Shown piece by piece: positions 26,806 through 36,386 of a stretch of DNA of 37,168 nt. How positions within the stretch are numbered: position 1 is the first letter of the stretch; each line of letters opens with the position of its first letter. The position numbers were made by a program, and so were the translations under genes. The stretch comes from Candidatus Intestinimonas stercoravium (GTDB lineage Bacteria; Bacillota; Clostridia; Oscillospirales; Oscillospiraceae). The notes beneath the pieces were generated by a model that was not told the DNA's origin, made no database searches, and saw only the letters and a program-made list of their open reading frames with translations. Location: NCBI GenBank assembly GCA_019117605.1, contig DWZK01000083.1, positions 1-37,168 of the forward strand, in the 5' to 3' direction.

Positions 26806-27587
26806 TCCCCGTGGTACACGGTGACGGCCGGTCCGGTGAGATAGATGTGACCGTCCGCCTCCCAGCGGACCTCCAGCAGGCCGCCGGGCATCCGCACGCG
26901 GGCCCGCCGTTCCGCCAGGCCGGCGGAGGCGGCTGCGGCCAGAGAGGCGCAGGCCCCCGTGCCGCAGGCCATGGTCTCTCCGCTGCCCCGCTCCCACACC
27001 CGGACCTCCAGCTGCTCCGGCGTACGCAGCAGAGCGAACTCGGTGTTCCCTCCGTCCTCGGTATAGACCCCGGATCTCTCGAAGGCCGGGCCCAGGACAT
27101 GCAGGTCCAGCTCCGCGATGCTGTCCAGGAACACCACCCCGTGGGGGTTGCCCATGGACACCGGGATCACCTGATAGCTCCGCCCCAGGACCTGGACCTG
27201 CCGGGGCGCCCCTACCGCCGGGACGCCCATGTCCGCGGTGACCGAGACCGCCCGGCCGTCCGCCGCCTCCAGCTCCAGATAGCGGAGCCCCGCCAAAGTC
27301 TCTACCGAGAGCCGGGTCTTCTCCGTCATGCCCTGGTCATATACATACTTCCCAAAGCATCGGATCCCATTCCCGCACATCTTCCCCTCAGAGCCGTCGG
27401 CATTGAACATCCGCATCCGAAAGTCCGCCTTGTCAGAGGGGCAGACGCAGATGATCCCGTCCGATCCCGCCCCGAAGTGCCGGTCGCTCATGCGCCGTGA
27501 GAGCTCCGGAAGGTCCTCCGGCAGCCCCCGCCGTCCATCGATGAACAGATAGTCGTTGCCCAGGCCCTGCATCTTGGTGAATCTCAC
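26781..27587 (-). CDS. dapF: Diaminopimelate epimerase
   Basis: MRFTKMQGLGNDYLFID, MFNADGSEGKMCGNGIRC, VWERGSGETMACGTGACAS. Confidence 0.98.
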   Translation of the reverse strand: MRFTKMQGLGNDYLFIDGRRGLPEDLPELSRRMSDRHFGAGSDGIICVCPSDKADFRMRMFNADGSEGKMCGNGIRCFGKYVYDQGMTEKTRLSVETLAGLRYLELEAADGRAVSVTADMGVPAVGAPRQVQVLGRSYQVIPVSMGNPHGVVFLDSIAELDLHVLGPAFERSGVYTEDGGNTEFALLRTPEQLEVRVWERGSGETMACGTGACASLAAAASAGLAERRARVRMPGGLLEVRWEADGHIYLTGPAVTVYHGEWPEEGAG

Positions 27588-27633
27588 CTACATGCCTCCT
27601 TCCGACGTCCCGTCCCCACTGGGATAGGCGAAT

Positions 27634-27665
27634 GGCGGCAGTCGAGCTTCTGCCGGACTGCCGCC
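27634..27665. repeat. Intergenic hairpin between dapF and the ANTAR gene
   Basis: GGCGGCAGTC-12 nt-GACTGCCGCC, no T-tract. Confidence 0.7.
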
Positions 27666-27707
27666 AAGGGGAGGGACATCATCGTCTTGATATATAAGAT
27701 ATGCGCC

Positions 27708-28247
27708 TCACTGCCCGCCTAATACCAGTCTCGCGGTCTGGGCCAGCTTCGCCCCCGAGTCCATGCTCTTTTTTTGCAGGAAGCGGTGGGCCTGCTCCTC
27801 GGTCATGCCGTGCCGGTCCATCAGCAGCTCCTTCGCCCGGAGGATGACCGCCTGCTCCTCCTCGGTGCGCCGGGGCCGGACGAACTTCTCCAGCCGGTGT
27901 CCCATCTGGATGAGCATCTTGACGGAGGCGATCAGGTCGCTCCTGCGCACGGGAGAAGCCAGACGGAAGATGTCCTCGTTCTGGCACAGATCCAGCAGGC
28001 TCTGCACCGCCACGATCAGCATGGAGCAGGTAGGGGGCAGGTCCTCGAAGAGGGACTCCGCCGTCTCGTCCGTCAGCTTGAAGCCGCAGACCACAGTGGC
28101 GATCCCCTGCTTGCTGACGATCCGTTTCACCTCGGCGGCGGAGTGACAGATGATACAGGCGGCCACGCCGCCTCCCTCCAGGATATCCCGGATGCGCTCG
28201 CAGTTCTTGGGGCTCTCGAAAGCCACCACCACAGGCTCCATCTCCAT
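27708..28247 (-). CDS. ANTAR-domain response-regulator-like protein
   Basis: RRTEEEQAVILRAKELLMDRHGMTEEQAHRFLQKKSMDSGAKLAQTARLVL is a canonical ANTAR three-helix domain; downstream of glnA. Confidence 0.93.
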   Translation of the reverse strand: MEMEPVVVAFESPKNCERIRDILEGGGVAACIICHSAAEVKRIVSKQGIATVVCGFKLTDETAESLFEDLPPTCSMLIVAVQSLLDLCQNEDIFRLASPVRRSDLIASVKMLIQMGHRLEKFVRPRRTEEEQAVILRAKELLMDRHGMTEEQAHRFLQKKSMDSGAKLAQTARLVLGGQ

Positions 28248-28363
28248 CTTGACTCATCTCCCTTTTCCCGGGATATGGCCGGAGGAGCCCGTGGAGCGGG
28301 CTCTTCGGCCCAGAGGGCGCAGAGGGCGGCATCCCGCCGGCCCCGTCTGCCGCTCTCTCCGTC

Positions 28364-29695
28364 TTAGTAGTTGATGATATACTTCTCCCGCTCCCAGGAG
28401 GAGACGCGGGTGCGGTACTCGTCCCACTCCTTGCGCTTGCCCTCGAGGAAGTTGGTGGCCACATGCTCCCCCAAGGTGTCCAGGATGAGCTGGTCGGCCT
28501 CCAGGGCGTTGAGGGCCTCCTCCAGGGAGCCGGGCAGGCTCTCGATGCCGTGGGTGGCGCGGGCGGCGGCATCCATGGCGTAGATGTTCTCGGTGATCTC
28601 GGGGGGCGGGGTCATGCCCTTCTCGATACCGTCCAGACCGGCGGCCAGGCACACGGCGAGAGCCAGATAGGGGTTGCAGGAGGGGTCGGGAGAGCGGAGC
28701 TCCACCCGAGTGGACTGGCCTCTGGCCGCAGGGATACGGATCAGGGCGGAGCGGTTGGAGGCGGACCAGGCCAGGTAGCAGGGGGCCTCATAGCCGGGCA
28801 CCAGCCGCTTATAGGAGTTCACCAGCGGATTGGTGATGGCGGCGAAGCCCTTCACATGGTGGAGCAGGCCGGCGATGAAGCTGTACGCCTCCTTGGACAG
28901 GCCCCGGGGGTCGCTGGGATCGTAGAAGGCGTTCTTCCCGTCCCGGAAGAGGGACATGTTGGTATGCATGCCGGAGCCGTTGATGCCGAAGATGGGCTTG
29001 GGCATGAAGGTGGCGTGGAGCCCGTTCTTCTGGGCCAGGGTCTTCACAGCCAGCTTGAAGGTCATGATGTTGTCGGCGGCGTGGAGGGCCTCTTCATACT
29101 TGAAGTCGATCTCGTGCTGGCCCTCTGCCACCTCATGGTGGCTGGCCTCGATCTCGAACTTCATGGCCTCCAGAGCCAGGCAGATCTCCCGGCGGGTGGA
29201 CTCGCCGTGGTCCAGAGGGCCCAGGTCGAAGTAGCCGGCCTCGTCGTTGGTCTTGGTGGTGGGCTTGCCCTCCTCGTCGGTCTGGAAGAGGAAGAACTCG
29301 GCCTCGGGGCCCACGTTGAAGGCGTCGTAGCCCATGTCATGGGCCTTCTGGATGGCGCGCTTGAGCACATAGCGGGGGTCGCCCTCGAAGGGGGAGCCGT
29401 CGGTATTGTGCACGTCGCAGATCAGCCGGGCCACCTTGCCCTGGCTGGGCCGCCAGGGGAACACCCGGAAAGACTTCAGGTCGGGATAGAGGTACTGGTC
29501 GGACTCGTCGATGCGGACGAAGCCCTCGATGGAGGAGCCGTCGAACATGCACTGGTTGTTCACGGCCTTCTCGATCTGAGAGGCGGTGATGGCCACGTTC
29601 TTCAGCTGGCCGAAGATGTCGGTGAACTGGAGGCGGATGAACTCGATATCTTCTTCTTTGACGCGGCGGATGATGTCTTCCTTGGTGTGCGGCAT
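28364..29695 (-). CDS. glnA: Type I glutamine synthetase
   Basis: [77 protein letters not shown]. Confidence 0.98.
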   Translation of the reverse strand: MPHTKEDIIRRVKEEDIEFIRLQFTDIFGQLKNVAITASQIEKAVNNQCMFDGSSIEGFVRIDESDQYLYPDLKSFRVFPWRPSQGKVARLICDVHNTDGSPFEGDPRYVLKRAIQKAHDMGYDAFNVGPEAEFFLFQTDEEGKPTTKTNDEAGYFDLGPLDHGESTRREICLALEAMKFEIEASHHEVAEGQHEIDFKYEEALHAADNIMTFKLAVKTLAQKNGLHATFMPKPIFGINGSGMHTNMSLFRDGKNAFYDPSDPRGLSKEAYSFIAGLLHHVKGFAAITNPLVNSYKRLVPGYEAPCYLAWSASNRSALIRIPAARGQSTRVELRSPDPSCNPYLALAVCLAAGLDGIEKGMTPPPEITENIYAMDAAARATHGIESLPGSLEEALNALEADQLILDTLGEHVATNFLEGKRKEWDEYRTRVSSWEREKYIINY

Positions 29696-29793
29696 GACAG
29701 GTTTCCCCTTTCCGTTTTTCATTTCGCCAGGATATAGAAAGAGGCGCTCCGCCCTCTCAGGGTGGAACGCCTTCGTTCTCAACTGATAGTCCG

Positions 29794-29822
29794 AGTATAC
29801 CGGTCCCGGCCCGTTCTGTCAA
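29794..29822 (-). promoter_or_regulatory. Promoter of glnA
   Basis: Minus strand TTGACA - 17 nt - TATACT. Confidence 0.85.
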
Positions 29823-29901
29823 GATTTAGAGGGAAAGTTTTTTTCTTTTGGCTGTTCCGGCAGAGATCTCCCGCCGTCCTCCTCCGGAGTTTATGCAACT
29901 T

Positions 29902-30615
29902 TCAGCGCTCCTCTTCCCCTTCCGGATCCCGGGCCGTCCCCTCCCGGCAGGTCTCCAGCAGCGCCTCCAAAGCCTGGTCGTGCTCGGCGAACTCGTTCCG
30001 CACCTGCTCCAACGCTTTCTCCACCCGGCCGATCTCTCCTCCGGCGTGAGAGATAGTGGCATCCACATCCCCCCGGAGGCGGGCATAGCCCGCCTGCACC
30101 CGGTCCAGGAGCCGCTCCGCCGCCGCCCGGACCCGGGCGGCCCGCTCCTCCGCCTCCCGCTCGATGGTCCGGGCCCGCTGGTGCGCCTCCAGCTCGATCG
30201 TGGCCGTGCGGTCTTTCAGCTCGTCATATGCCTTGGCCCCCAGCTCCCAGCGGTCCGCGCGCCCCCGCAGCTCCTGGAGGCTCTCCTCCAGGGCGGCGCG
30301 CTCCCGGCGCTCCCGTTCCAGCTCTCCCCGGACCTGCTCCAGTTCCCCCCGGAGCCGGGCGGCCTCCGCCCCCTGGTCTCCCGCACGCTGTTTCGTGCCG
30401 GACAGCTCCTCCTCTAGCGCTCCGATTCGTTCCCGGCCGGCGGAGGCCTCTGCCTCGGCGGTCTCCCGGCGGCGGCGCTCTTCGTCCACCGTCTTCTGGA
30501 GGGCCGCACACCGCTCCCGGTGTTCTCTCGCCCTGGCCTCTATATAATCGAGCACATCCTGCCGGTTGAAGCCCCCCACCACTGCGGTGCGGAACGTATT
30601 TTCTACAGGACCCAT
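29902..30615 (-). CDS. DivIVA-like coiled-coil protein
   Basis: VENTFRTAVVGGFNRQDVLDYIEARARE N-terminus, then a long Glu/Arg coiled coil. Confidence 0.7.
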   Translation of the reverse strand: MGPVENTFRTAVVGGFNRQDVLDYIEARAREHRERCAALQKTVDEERRRRETAEAEASAGRERIGALEEELSGTKQRAGDQGAEAARLRGELEQVRGELERERRERAALEESLQELRGRADRWELGAKAYDELKDRTATIELEAHQRARTIEREAEERAARVRAAAERLLDRVQAGYARLRGDVDATISHAGGEIGRVEKALEQVRNEFAEHDQALEALLETCREGTARDPEGEEER

Positions 30616-30696
30616 CTCTAGACACCTCATCCTTCCCGGCAGGCCAGCCTGTCCGGCCCCTCTGCCCTCGGTCTCCAAACGCCGCGCGTTTTATCT

Positions 30697-30725
30697 ATTT
30701 TACCACATCTTTTCCCACGACTCAA
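30697..30725 (-). promoter_or_regulatory. Promoter of the DivIVA-like gene
   Basis: Minus strand TTGAGT - 17 nt - TAAAAT. Confidence 0.6.
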
Positions 30726-30760
30726 TGATTTTCGCCGGGATCCTTCCCGTCTCTTACCGA

Positions 30761-30789
30761 TTGACCCCTTCCATCTTTTGTGATATAAT
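30761..30789 (+). promoter_or_regulatory. Promoter of the methyltransferase and perhaps the ecf operon
   Basis: TTGACC - 17 nt - TATAAT. Confidence 0.75.
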
Positions 30790-30826
30790 CAGGCGATTTG
30801 TATCAGGGTGCTAAGGAGGACGGCCT

Positions 30827-31693
30827 ATGTGGCTAGCGGACAAATGGCGTGACTATGAGCTCATCGACTGCGGCGGCGGAGAGAAGCTGGAGCGGTGGGG
30901 GGACAGGATCCTGATCCGCCCCGACCCCCAGGCCATCTGGGACACGCCCCGGGAGGACCCCCGCTGGCGCCGGCCCGACGCCCGCTACGCCCGCTCCTCC
31001 TCCGGCGGCGGACATTGGGACAAGCGCGATGTGCCCCAGCAGTGGAAGATCGCCTACCGGGACCTGACCTTCCAGGTCAAGCCCATGAACTTCAAGCACA
31101 CCGGCATCTTTCCCGAGCAGGCCGCCAACTGGGACTTCTGCGCCGACCTCATCCGAAAGGCGGGGCGGCCCGTATCGGTGCTCAACCTCTTCGCCTATAC
31201 CGGCGGCGCCACGGTGGCCTGCGCCGCGGCAGGGGCCTCGGTCTGTCATGTGGACGCGGCCCGGGGGATGGTGAGCTGGGCCCGGGAGAACGCCAAGCTC
31301 TCCGGCCTGGAGGACGCCCCCATCCGCTGGATCGTGGACGACTGCGGCAAGTTCGTCGAGCGGGAGATCCGCCGGGGCCGGCGGTACGACGCCGTCATCA
31401 TGGATCCCCCCTCTTACGGCCGGGGGCCCTCCGGCGAGGTGTGGAAGCTGGAGGAGAGCCTATGGCCCTTCGTAGAGCTGGTGGCCCAGGTCCTCTCCCC
31501 CCAGCCCCTGTTCTTCCTCATCAACTCTTACACCACGGGGCTCGCCCCCTCGGTGCTCACCTATATCTTAGAGTCTGTGGTCACCCGGCAGCACGGCGGC
31601 CATACCGTCAGCGGCGAGCTGGGCCTCCCCGTCTCCCATACCGGCCTGGCCCTTCCCGCCGGCTCCACCGGCCGGTGGGTGGCGGATCTCTGA
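30827..31693 (+). CDS. Class I SAM-dependent (rRNA-type) methyltransferase
   Basis: [44 protein letters not shown] and [25 protein letters not shown]. Confidence 0.93.
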   Translation: MWLADKWRDYELIDCGGGEKLERWGDRILIRPDPQAIWDTPREDPRWRRPDARYARSSSGGGHWDKRDVPQQWKIAYRDLTFQVKPMNFKHTGIFPEQAANWDFCADLIRKAGRPVSVLNLFAYTGGATVACAAAGASVCHVDAARGMVSWARENAKLSGLEDAPIRWIVDDCGKFVEREIRRGRRYDAVIMDPPSYGRGPSGEVWKLEESLWPFVELVAQVLSPQPLFFLINSYTTGLAPSVLTYILESVVTRQHGGHTVSGELGLPVSHTGLALPAGSTGRWVADL

Positions 31694-31722
31694 CCCGGCT
31701 CGGAAAGGCGGCTATACCTATC

Positions 31723-32565
31723 ATGAGCAGCATCATCAGAACGGACGAGCTCCGCTTCTCCTACACCACCGCCGAGGGCGTGGCCCCGGTGGTGCTGGAT
31801 GGGGTGAGCCTGGAGATCGAAGAGGGCTCCTTCGTGGCCGTGCTGGGGCACAACGGCTCCGGCAAGTCCACCCTGGCCAAACATATGAACGCCATCCTCC
31901 TCCCCAGCGGGGGCGCCGTCTATGTGGATGGGATCGACACCCGGGACGAGGCGCGGCTGCTGGACATCCGGCGGACCGTGGGCATGGTGTTCCAGAACCC
32001 GGACAACCAGATCGTGGCCAACGTGGTGGAAGAGGACGTGGCCTTCGCCCCTGAGAACCTGGGCGTCCCCCCGGCGGAGATCCGCCAGCGGGTGGACGAG
32101 GCCCTCAAGGCCGTGGGCATGTACGAGTTTCGGGAACACGCCCCCCACCTCCTCTCCGGCGGCCAGAAGCAGCGGGTGGCCATCGCCGGCGTCATCGCCA
32201 TGCAGCCCCGCTGTATCGTGCTGGACGAGCCCACCGCCATGCTGGACCCGGTGGGCCGCCGGGAGGTCATGGAGACCGTCAAACGGCTCAACCGCACCTC
32301 CGGGGTCACTGTGGTCCTCATCACCCACCACATGGACGAGGCGGCCCAGGCCGACCGGCTGATCGTCATGACCGGCGGCCGCGTGGCCGCCGACGGCTCT
32401 CCCAAAGAGGTCTTCGCCGACGTGGAGGGGCTCAAGGCCATCGGCCTCACCGTCCCCGAGACGGTGGAGCTCTGCTGGGAGCTGCGCAAGGATGGGCTGG
32501 ACCTCCCTCTGGATGCCCTCAGCGACGAGGCGTGTGCCCAGGCCCTCTACGAAGTCCTGACCTGA
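31723..32565 (+). CDS. ecfA1: Energy-coupling factor transporter ATPase 1
   Basis: [83 protein letters not shown]. Confidence 0.95.
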   Translation: MSSIIRTDELRFSYTTAEGVAPVVLDGVSLEIEEGSFVAVLGHNGSGKSTLAKHMNAILLPSGGAVYVDGIDTRDEARLLDIRRTVGMVFQNPDNQIVANVVEEDVAFAPENLGVPPAEIRQRVDEALKAVGMYEFREHAPHLLSGGQKQRVAIAGVIAMQPRCIVLDEPTAMLDPVGRREVMETVKRLNRTSGVTVVLITHHMDEAAQADRLIVMTGGRVAADGSPKEVFADVEGLKAIGLTVPETVELCWELRKDGLDLPLDALSDEACAQALYEVLT

Positions 32566-32643
32566 CCCAGCTGTCCCAAGGCGGCGCGGCCCTCTGCCGC
32601 CGCGCCCGGGCGTCATCCTGTCTTCAGGAGATGCACCTTTTGA

Positions 32644-33528
32644 ATGTTAGGAATGATCCCTTTGAACGCCATCATACAGACAGAAAAGCTCTCTCACGTC
32701 TACTCGGTGGGCACCCCCTTCGAGCACAGCGCCCTGGCGGATGTGGACTTCACCGCCTACCGGGGCGAGTACCTGGGCATCATCGGCCGGACGGGCTCGG
32801 GGAAATCCACTCTGATCCAGCACCTCAACGGCCTGCTCAAGCCCACCTCCGGCCGGGTGCTCTATGAGGGGCAGGACATCTGGGAGAGCAAGGAGCGCAC
32901 CCGCCAGACCCGGTTCAACGTGGGCCTGGTGTTCCAGTATCCGGAGTACCAGCTCTTCGAGGAGACGGTGTACAAGGATATCTCCTTCGGCCCCAAGAAC
33001 ATGGGCCTGGACGAGAAGGAGGTGGACCGCCGGGTCCGGGATGCCGCCGCCTTCGTGGGCCTGTCCGACCAGGTGCTCCAGCAGTCCCCCTTCGAGCTCT
33101 CCGGCGGCCAGAAGCGCCGGGTGGCCATCGCCGGCGTCATCGCCATGGAGCCCTCTGTCCTCGTGCTGGACGAGCCCACTGCCGGTCTGGACCCGGTGGG
33201 CGTGGAGTCCATCCTCTCCAATATCCGGGACTACCATGAGGCCAAGAACGCCACCATCATCCTGGTCTCTCACTCCATGGAGGAGGTGGCCCGGACCGTG
33301 GATCGACTGGTAGTGGTCAGCAAGGGGAAGATCCCCTTCACCGGGACGCCCCGGGAGGTCTTCGCCCACGGGGACGAGCTGGAGGCCATGGGCCTGGGGG
33401 TGCCCCAGGTGACCCGGGTGTTCCACCGGCTCAAGGCCCTTGGCGTGGACATCGACCCCTCCGTCTACACCATCGAACAGGCCAGGGCAGCCGTGCGCGG
33501 CTACCTGGCCCGAAAGGGGGCGAAGTGA
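32644..33528 (+). CDS. ecfA2: Energy-coupling factor transporter ATPase 2
   Basis: [71 protein letters not shown]. Confidence 0.95.
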   Translation: MLGMIPLNAIIQTEKLSHVYSVGTPFEHSALADVDFTAYRGEYLGIIGRTGSGKSTLIQHLNGLLKPTSGRVLYEGQDIWESKERTRQTRFNVGLVFQYPEYQLFEETVYKDISFGPKNMGLDEKEVDRRVRDAAAFVGLSDQVLQQSPFELSGGQKRRVAIAGVIAMEPSVLVLDEPTAGLDPVGVESILSNIRDYHEAKNATIILVSHSMEEVARTVDRLVVVSKGKIPFTGTPREVFAHGDELEAMGLGVPQVTRVFHRLKALGVDIDPSVYTIEQARAAVRGYLARKGAK

Positions 33529-34338
33529 ATGGCGCTCAAGGACATCACCCTGGGACAGTATTTCCCCGGCTCCAGCCCCATCCACAAGATGGATCCCCGG
33601 AGCAAGATCCTCTTCACCGTCCTCTATATCGTCGCCCTCTTCACCGCCAAGGGCCCCCTGGCCTATGTAGTCCTCATCGCGGCCCTGGGGGTGTGCGTGG
33701 CCGTGTCCAAGGTGCGGCTCCAGAGCCTGGTGCGGGGCATGAAGCCGGTGATGATCATCATCCTCATCACCGCTGTGCTCAACATCTTCTACACCCCCGG
33801 CGACCCCATCTGGCAGTGGGGCTTCCTGAAGATCACCGCGGAGGGCATCTGGGCGGCCATCTACATGGTCCTCCGGATCACTCTGCTCATCAACTGCACC
33901 TTCCTGCTCACCTATACCACCTCCCCCATCATGCTCACTGACGGGCTGGAGAAGCTGCTGGGCCCCCTGAAGAAGATCCATGTGCCTGTCCACGAGCTGG
34001 CCATGATGATGTCCATCGCCCTGCGGTTCATCCCCACCCTCATCGAGGAGACGGACAAGATCATGTCCGCCCAAAAGGCCCGGGGCGCGGACTTCGACTC
34101 AGGGAACCTCTTCCAGAAGGCCAAGGCCCTGGTGCCCCTGCTGGTGCCCCTCTTTATCTCCGCCTTCCGCCGGGCCGACGAACTGGCGGTGGCCATGGAG
34201 TGCCGCTGCTACCACGGAGGCGAGGGCCGCACCCGGATGCGGCAGCTGAAGTTCGAGAGGCGGGACATCGCAGCCCTCCTCTTTGGCGCCGCCCTGGTGG
34301 CCCTGGCCCTGCTCTGCCGGCAGCTCTGGCCGGCGTGA
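33529..34338 (+). CDS. ecfT: Energy-coupling factor transporter transmembrane protein EcfT
   Basis: GQYFPGSSPIHKMDPRSKIL, ALRFIPTLIEETDKIMSAQKARGADF (Ala-Arg-Gly coupling motif). Confidence 0.95.
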   Translation: MALKDITLGQYFPGSSPIHKMDPRSKILFTVLYIVALFTAKGPLAYVVLIAALGVCVAVSKVRLQSLVRGMKPVMIIILITAVLNIFYTPGDPIWQWGFLKITAEGIWAAIYMVLRITLLINCTFLLTYTTSPIMLTDGLEKLLGPLKKIHVPVHELAMMMSIALRFIPTLIEETDKIMSAQKARGADFDSGNLFQKAKALVPLLVPLFISAFRRADELAVAMECRCYHGGEGRTRMRQLKFERRDIAALLFGAALVALALLCRQLWPA

Positions 34339-34369
34339 ACCATCCTTGCATAGAAAGAAGGCGTCCACC

Positions 34370-35119
34370 ATCCGCAACATCGCCCTGAAGCTCATGTATG
34401 TAGGCACGGCCTATCACGGCTGGCAGGCCCAGAAGAACGCCGCCACCGTCCAGGAGGCCCTGGAAAAGGCCCTCTCCACGGTGGTGTGCCACCCGGTGAA
34501 GTGTACCGGGGCGGGCCGCACCGATGCCGGCGTCCACGCCGAGACCTATATCGCCAACTTCCGCACCACCTCCTCCATCCCCTGCGACCGGATCCCTCTG
34601 GCGGTGAACACCCGTCTGCCCGACGACATCGTGGTGGTCAAGGCGACTGAAGTGCCCGATGCGTTCAACGCCATCGGCTCCTGCCTGAAGAAGGAGTACA
34701 CCTACCGCATCTACAACTCCCGTCTGGGCAATGCCTTCTATGTAGACCGGGCTTGGTTCTATCCCAAGCACCTGGACGAGGGACTGATGCAGCGGGCGGC
34801 AGACTGCTTCGTTGGCACCCACGATTTCTCCGCCGTCCGCGCGGTGGGCACCGAGGTGCGCTCTCCGGTCCGCACAGTCTACTATTTCCAGATCTCCCGG
34901 ACGGGCGATCTGATCGAGTGCCGGGTGTGCGCCAACGGCTTCCTCTATAACATGGTCCGCGCCATGGTGGGCACCTGTGTCTATGCCGCCGAGGGGAAGT
35001 TCGCCCCCGAGGACGTCTCCGCCATCCTGGAGAGCAGGGACCGTACCGCCGCCGGCCCTACCGTGCCCCCCGGAGGGCTGTACATGACCAAGCTCTGGTA
35101 CGAGGAGGACGTGCTCTGA
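34370..35119 (+). CDS. truA: tRNA pseudouridine(38-40) synthase
   Basis: IRNIALKLMYVGTAYHGWQAQ..., GAGRTDAGVHAETYIANF, FLYNMVRAMVGT; start codon atypical (see findings). Confidence 0.93.
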   Translation: MRNIALKLMYVGTAYHGWQAQKNAATVQEALEKALSTVVCHPVKCTGAGRTDAGVHAETYIANFRTTSSIPCDRIPLAVNTRLPDDIVVVKATEVPDAFNAIGSCLKKEYTYRIYNSRLGNAFYVDRAWFYPKHLDEGLMQRAADCFVGTHDFSAVRAVGTEVRSPVRTVYYFQISRTGDLIECRVCANGFLYNMVRAMVGTCVYAAEGKFAPEDVSAILESRDRTAAGPTVPPGGLYMTKLWYEEDVL

Positions 35120-35176
35120 CCCCGGCTCTGTCCCCCGTCATCTTCGTGTGCTATTTTCAGGAGGACCACCATATCT

Positions 35177-36352
35177 ATGGAAGAACTCAGGCCGCTGGAG
35201 CCCAAGCCCCAGAAAAAACCAAATATCTGGAAGCGGGTCCTGGCCTTCCTGGTCACACTGTGCCTTTTGCTGGGGGCGGTGGCCGCGGTGGCCTACCGAG
35301 ACCGGCTGAACCTGGATTTCATCCGCCGCTGGTTCACCTACCGCTCTCTGGAGAAAAGCGACAGCGGGCAGGCGGCGGCCTTTCAGTTCGACGATTCGGG
35401 GAGCGGCGGCTCCTGTCCCCTGGGGGACGACCTGCTGGTGTGGTCCAACACCGGCGCCCGTATCTACTCCGTGAGCGGCGTGGAATACCTCAACGACGGC
35501 TTCACCCTCGCCTCTCCCATGGCCGACTTCAACGGCAGCTCCGCCGTGGTCTACGACGCGGGCGGGAACACCCTTCGGGTGTATGCCGACCGGGCCATGG
35601 TCTTTTCTTTGGACGTGCGATCTGGCCATGAGATCCTCTCCGCCCGCATGGGGCCGGGGGGGCAGCTGGCGGTCACCACCCAGGAGCCCGGCTATAAGGG
35701 CGTGGTCACCATCTATGACGCCGGCTTCCAGCCCGTGATGGCCGTGCGCATCTCCACCCGCTTCGTCACCGACGGCATGCTCGCCTCTGACGGGAACACG
35801 GTGGCCGTGCTCACCGCCGGGCAGCAGGACAACACCTTCGAGAGCCGCCTGGACCTCTATCCTCTGGATGGAGACGCCCCCTTCGCCCAGTGTTCCCTGG
35901 GCAACGAGGCCATCCTGGACCTGTACTGCGGCTCCGGCACCTTCTGGGCCCTGGGGGACGGCGCCCTCTCCACCGTTCCGCTGGACGGCTCCGCCGTCCA
36001 TGTCTACGACTACGGCGGGCGCTATCTCAAGGACTATGCCCTCAAGGGGGACGGCTTCGCCGCCCTGCTCCTGGGCAAATACCGGGCGGGCAGCAGCGCC
36101 TCCCTGGTCACAGTGGACCGGGAGGGACGAGAGGTGGCCTCCCTGGACATGGAAGAGCAGGTGCTGGACATGGATGCTGCGGGCCGGTATACCGCCGTGC
36201 TCACTGCTGCCGCCCTCACGCTCTACACCGACGACCTCCGGGTCTATCAGGCTCTGGAGAACACGATGGGGGCCCAGAGCGTGGTCCTCCGCTCCGACGG
36301 CACCGCCTATCTCATCGGCGGCGAGACCGCCAGGCTCTATATCCCCGACTAG
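35177..36352 (+). CDS. DUF5711 family membrane-anchored beta-propeller-like protein
   Basis: N-terminal TM (KRVLAFLVTLCLLLGAVAAVAY), then SNTGARIYSVSGVEYLNDGFTLASPMADFNGSSAVVYDAGGNTLRVY repeats. Confidence 0.78.
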   Translation: MEELRPLEPKPQKKPNIWKRVLAFLVTLCLLLGAVAAVAYRDRLNLDFIRRWFTYRSLEKSDSGQAAAFQFDDSGSGGSCPLGDDLLVWSNTGARIYSVSGVEYLNDGFTLASPMADFNGSSAVVYDAGGNTLRVYADRAMVFSLDVRSGHEILSARMGPGGQLAVTTQEPGYKGVVTIYDAGFQPVMAVRISTRFVTDGMLASDGNTVAVLTAGQQDNTFESRLDLYPLDGDAPFAQCSLGNEAILDLYCGSGTFWALGDGALSTVPLDGSAVHVYDYGGRYLKDYALKGDGFAALLLGKYRAGSSASLVTVDREGREVASLDMEEQVLDMDAAGRYTAVLTAAALTLYTDDLRVYQALENTMGAQSVVLRSDGTAYLIGGETARLYIPD

Positions 36353-36386
36353 TCCCCCTTTCTCACATGGATCGAGGTATTCTTCT

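Noticed and set aside
32647-34074. 475-aa ORF on - strand opposite ecfA2/ecfT
   Set aside because: Antisense shadow, no motif support
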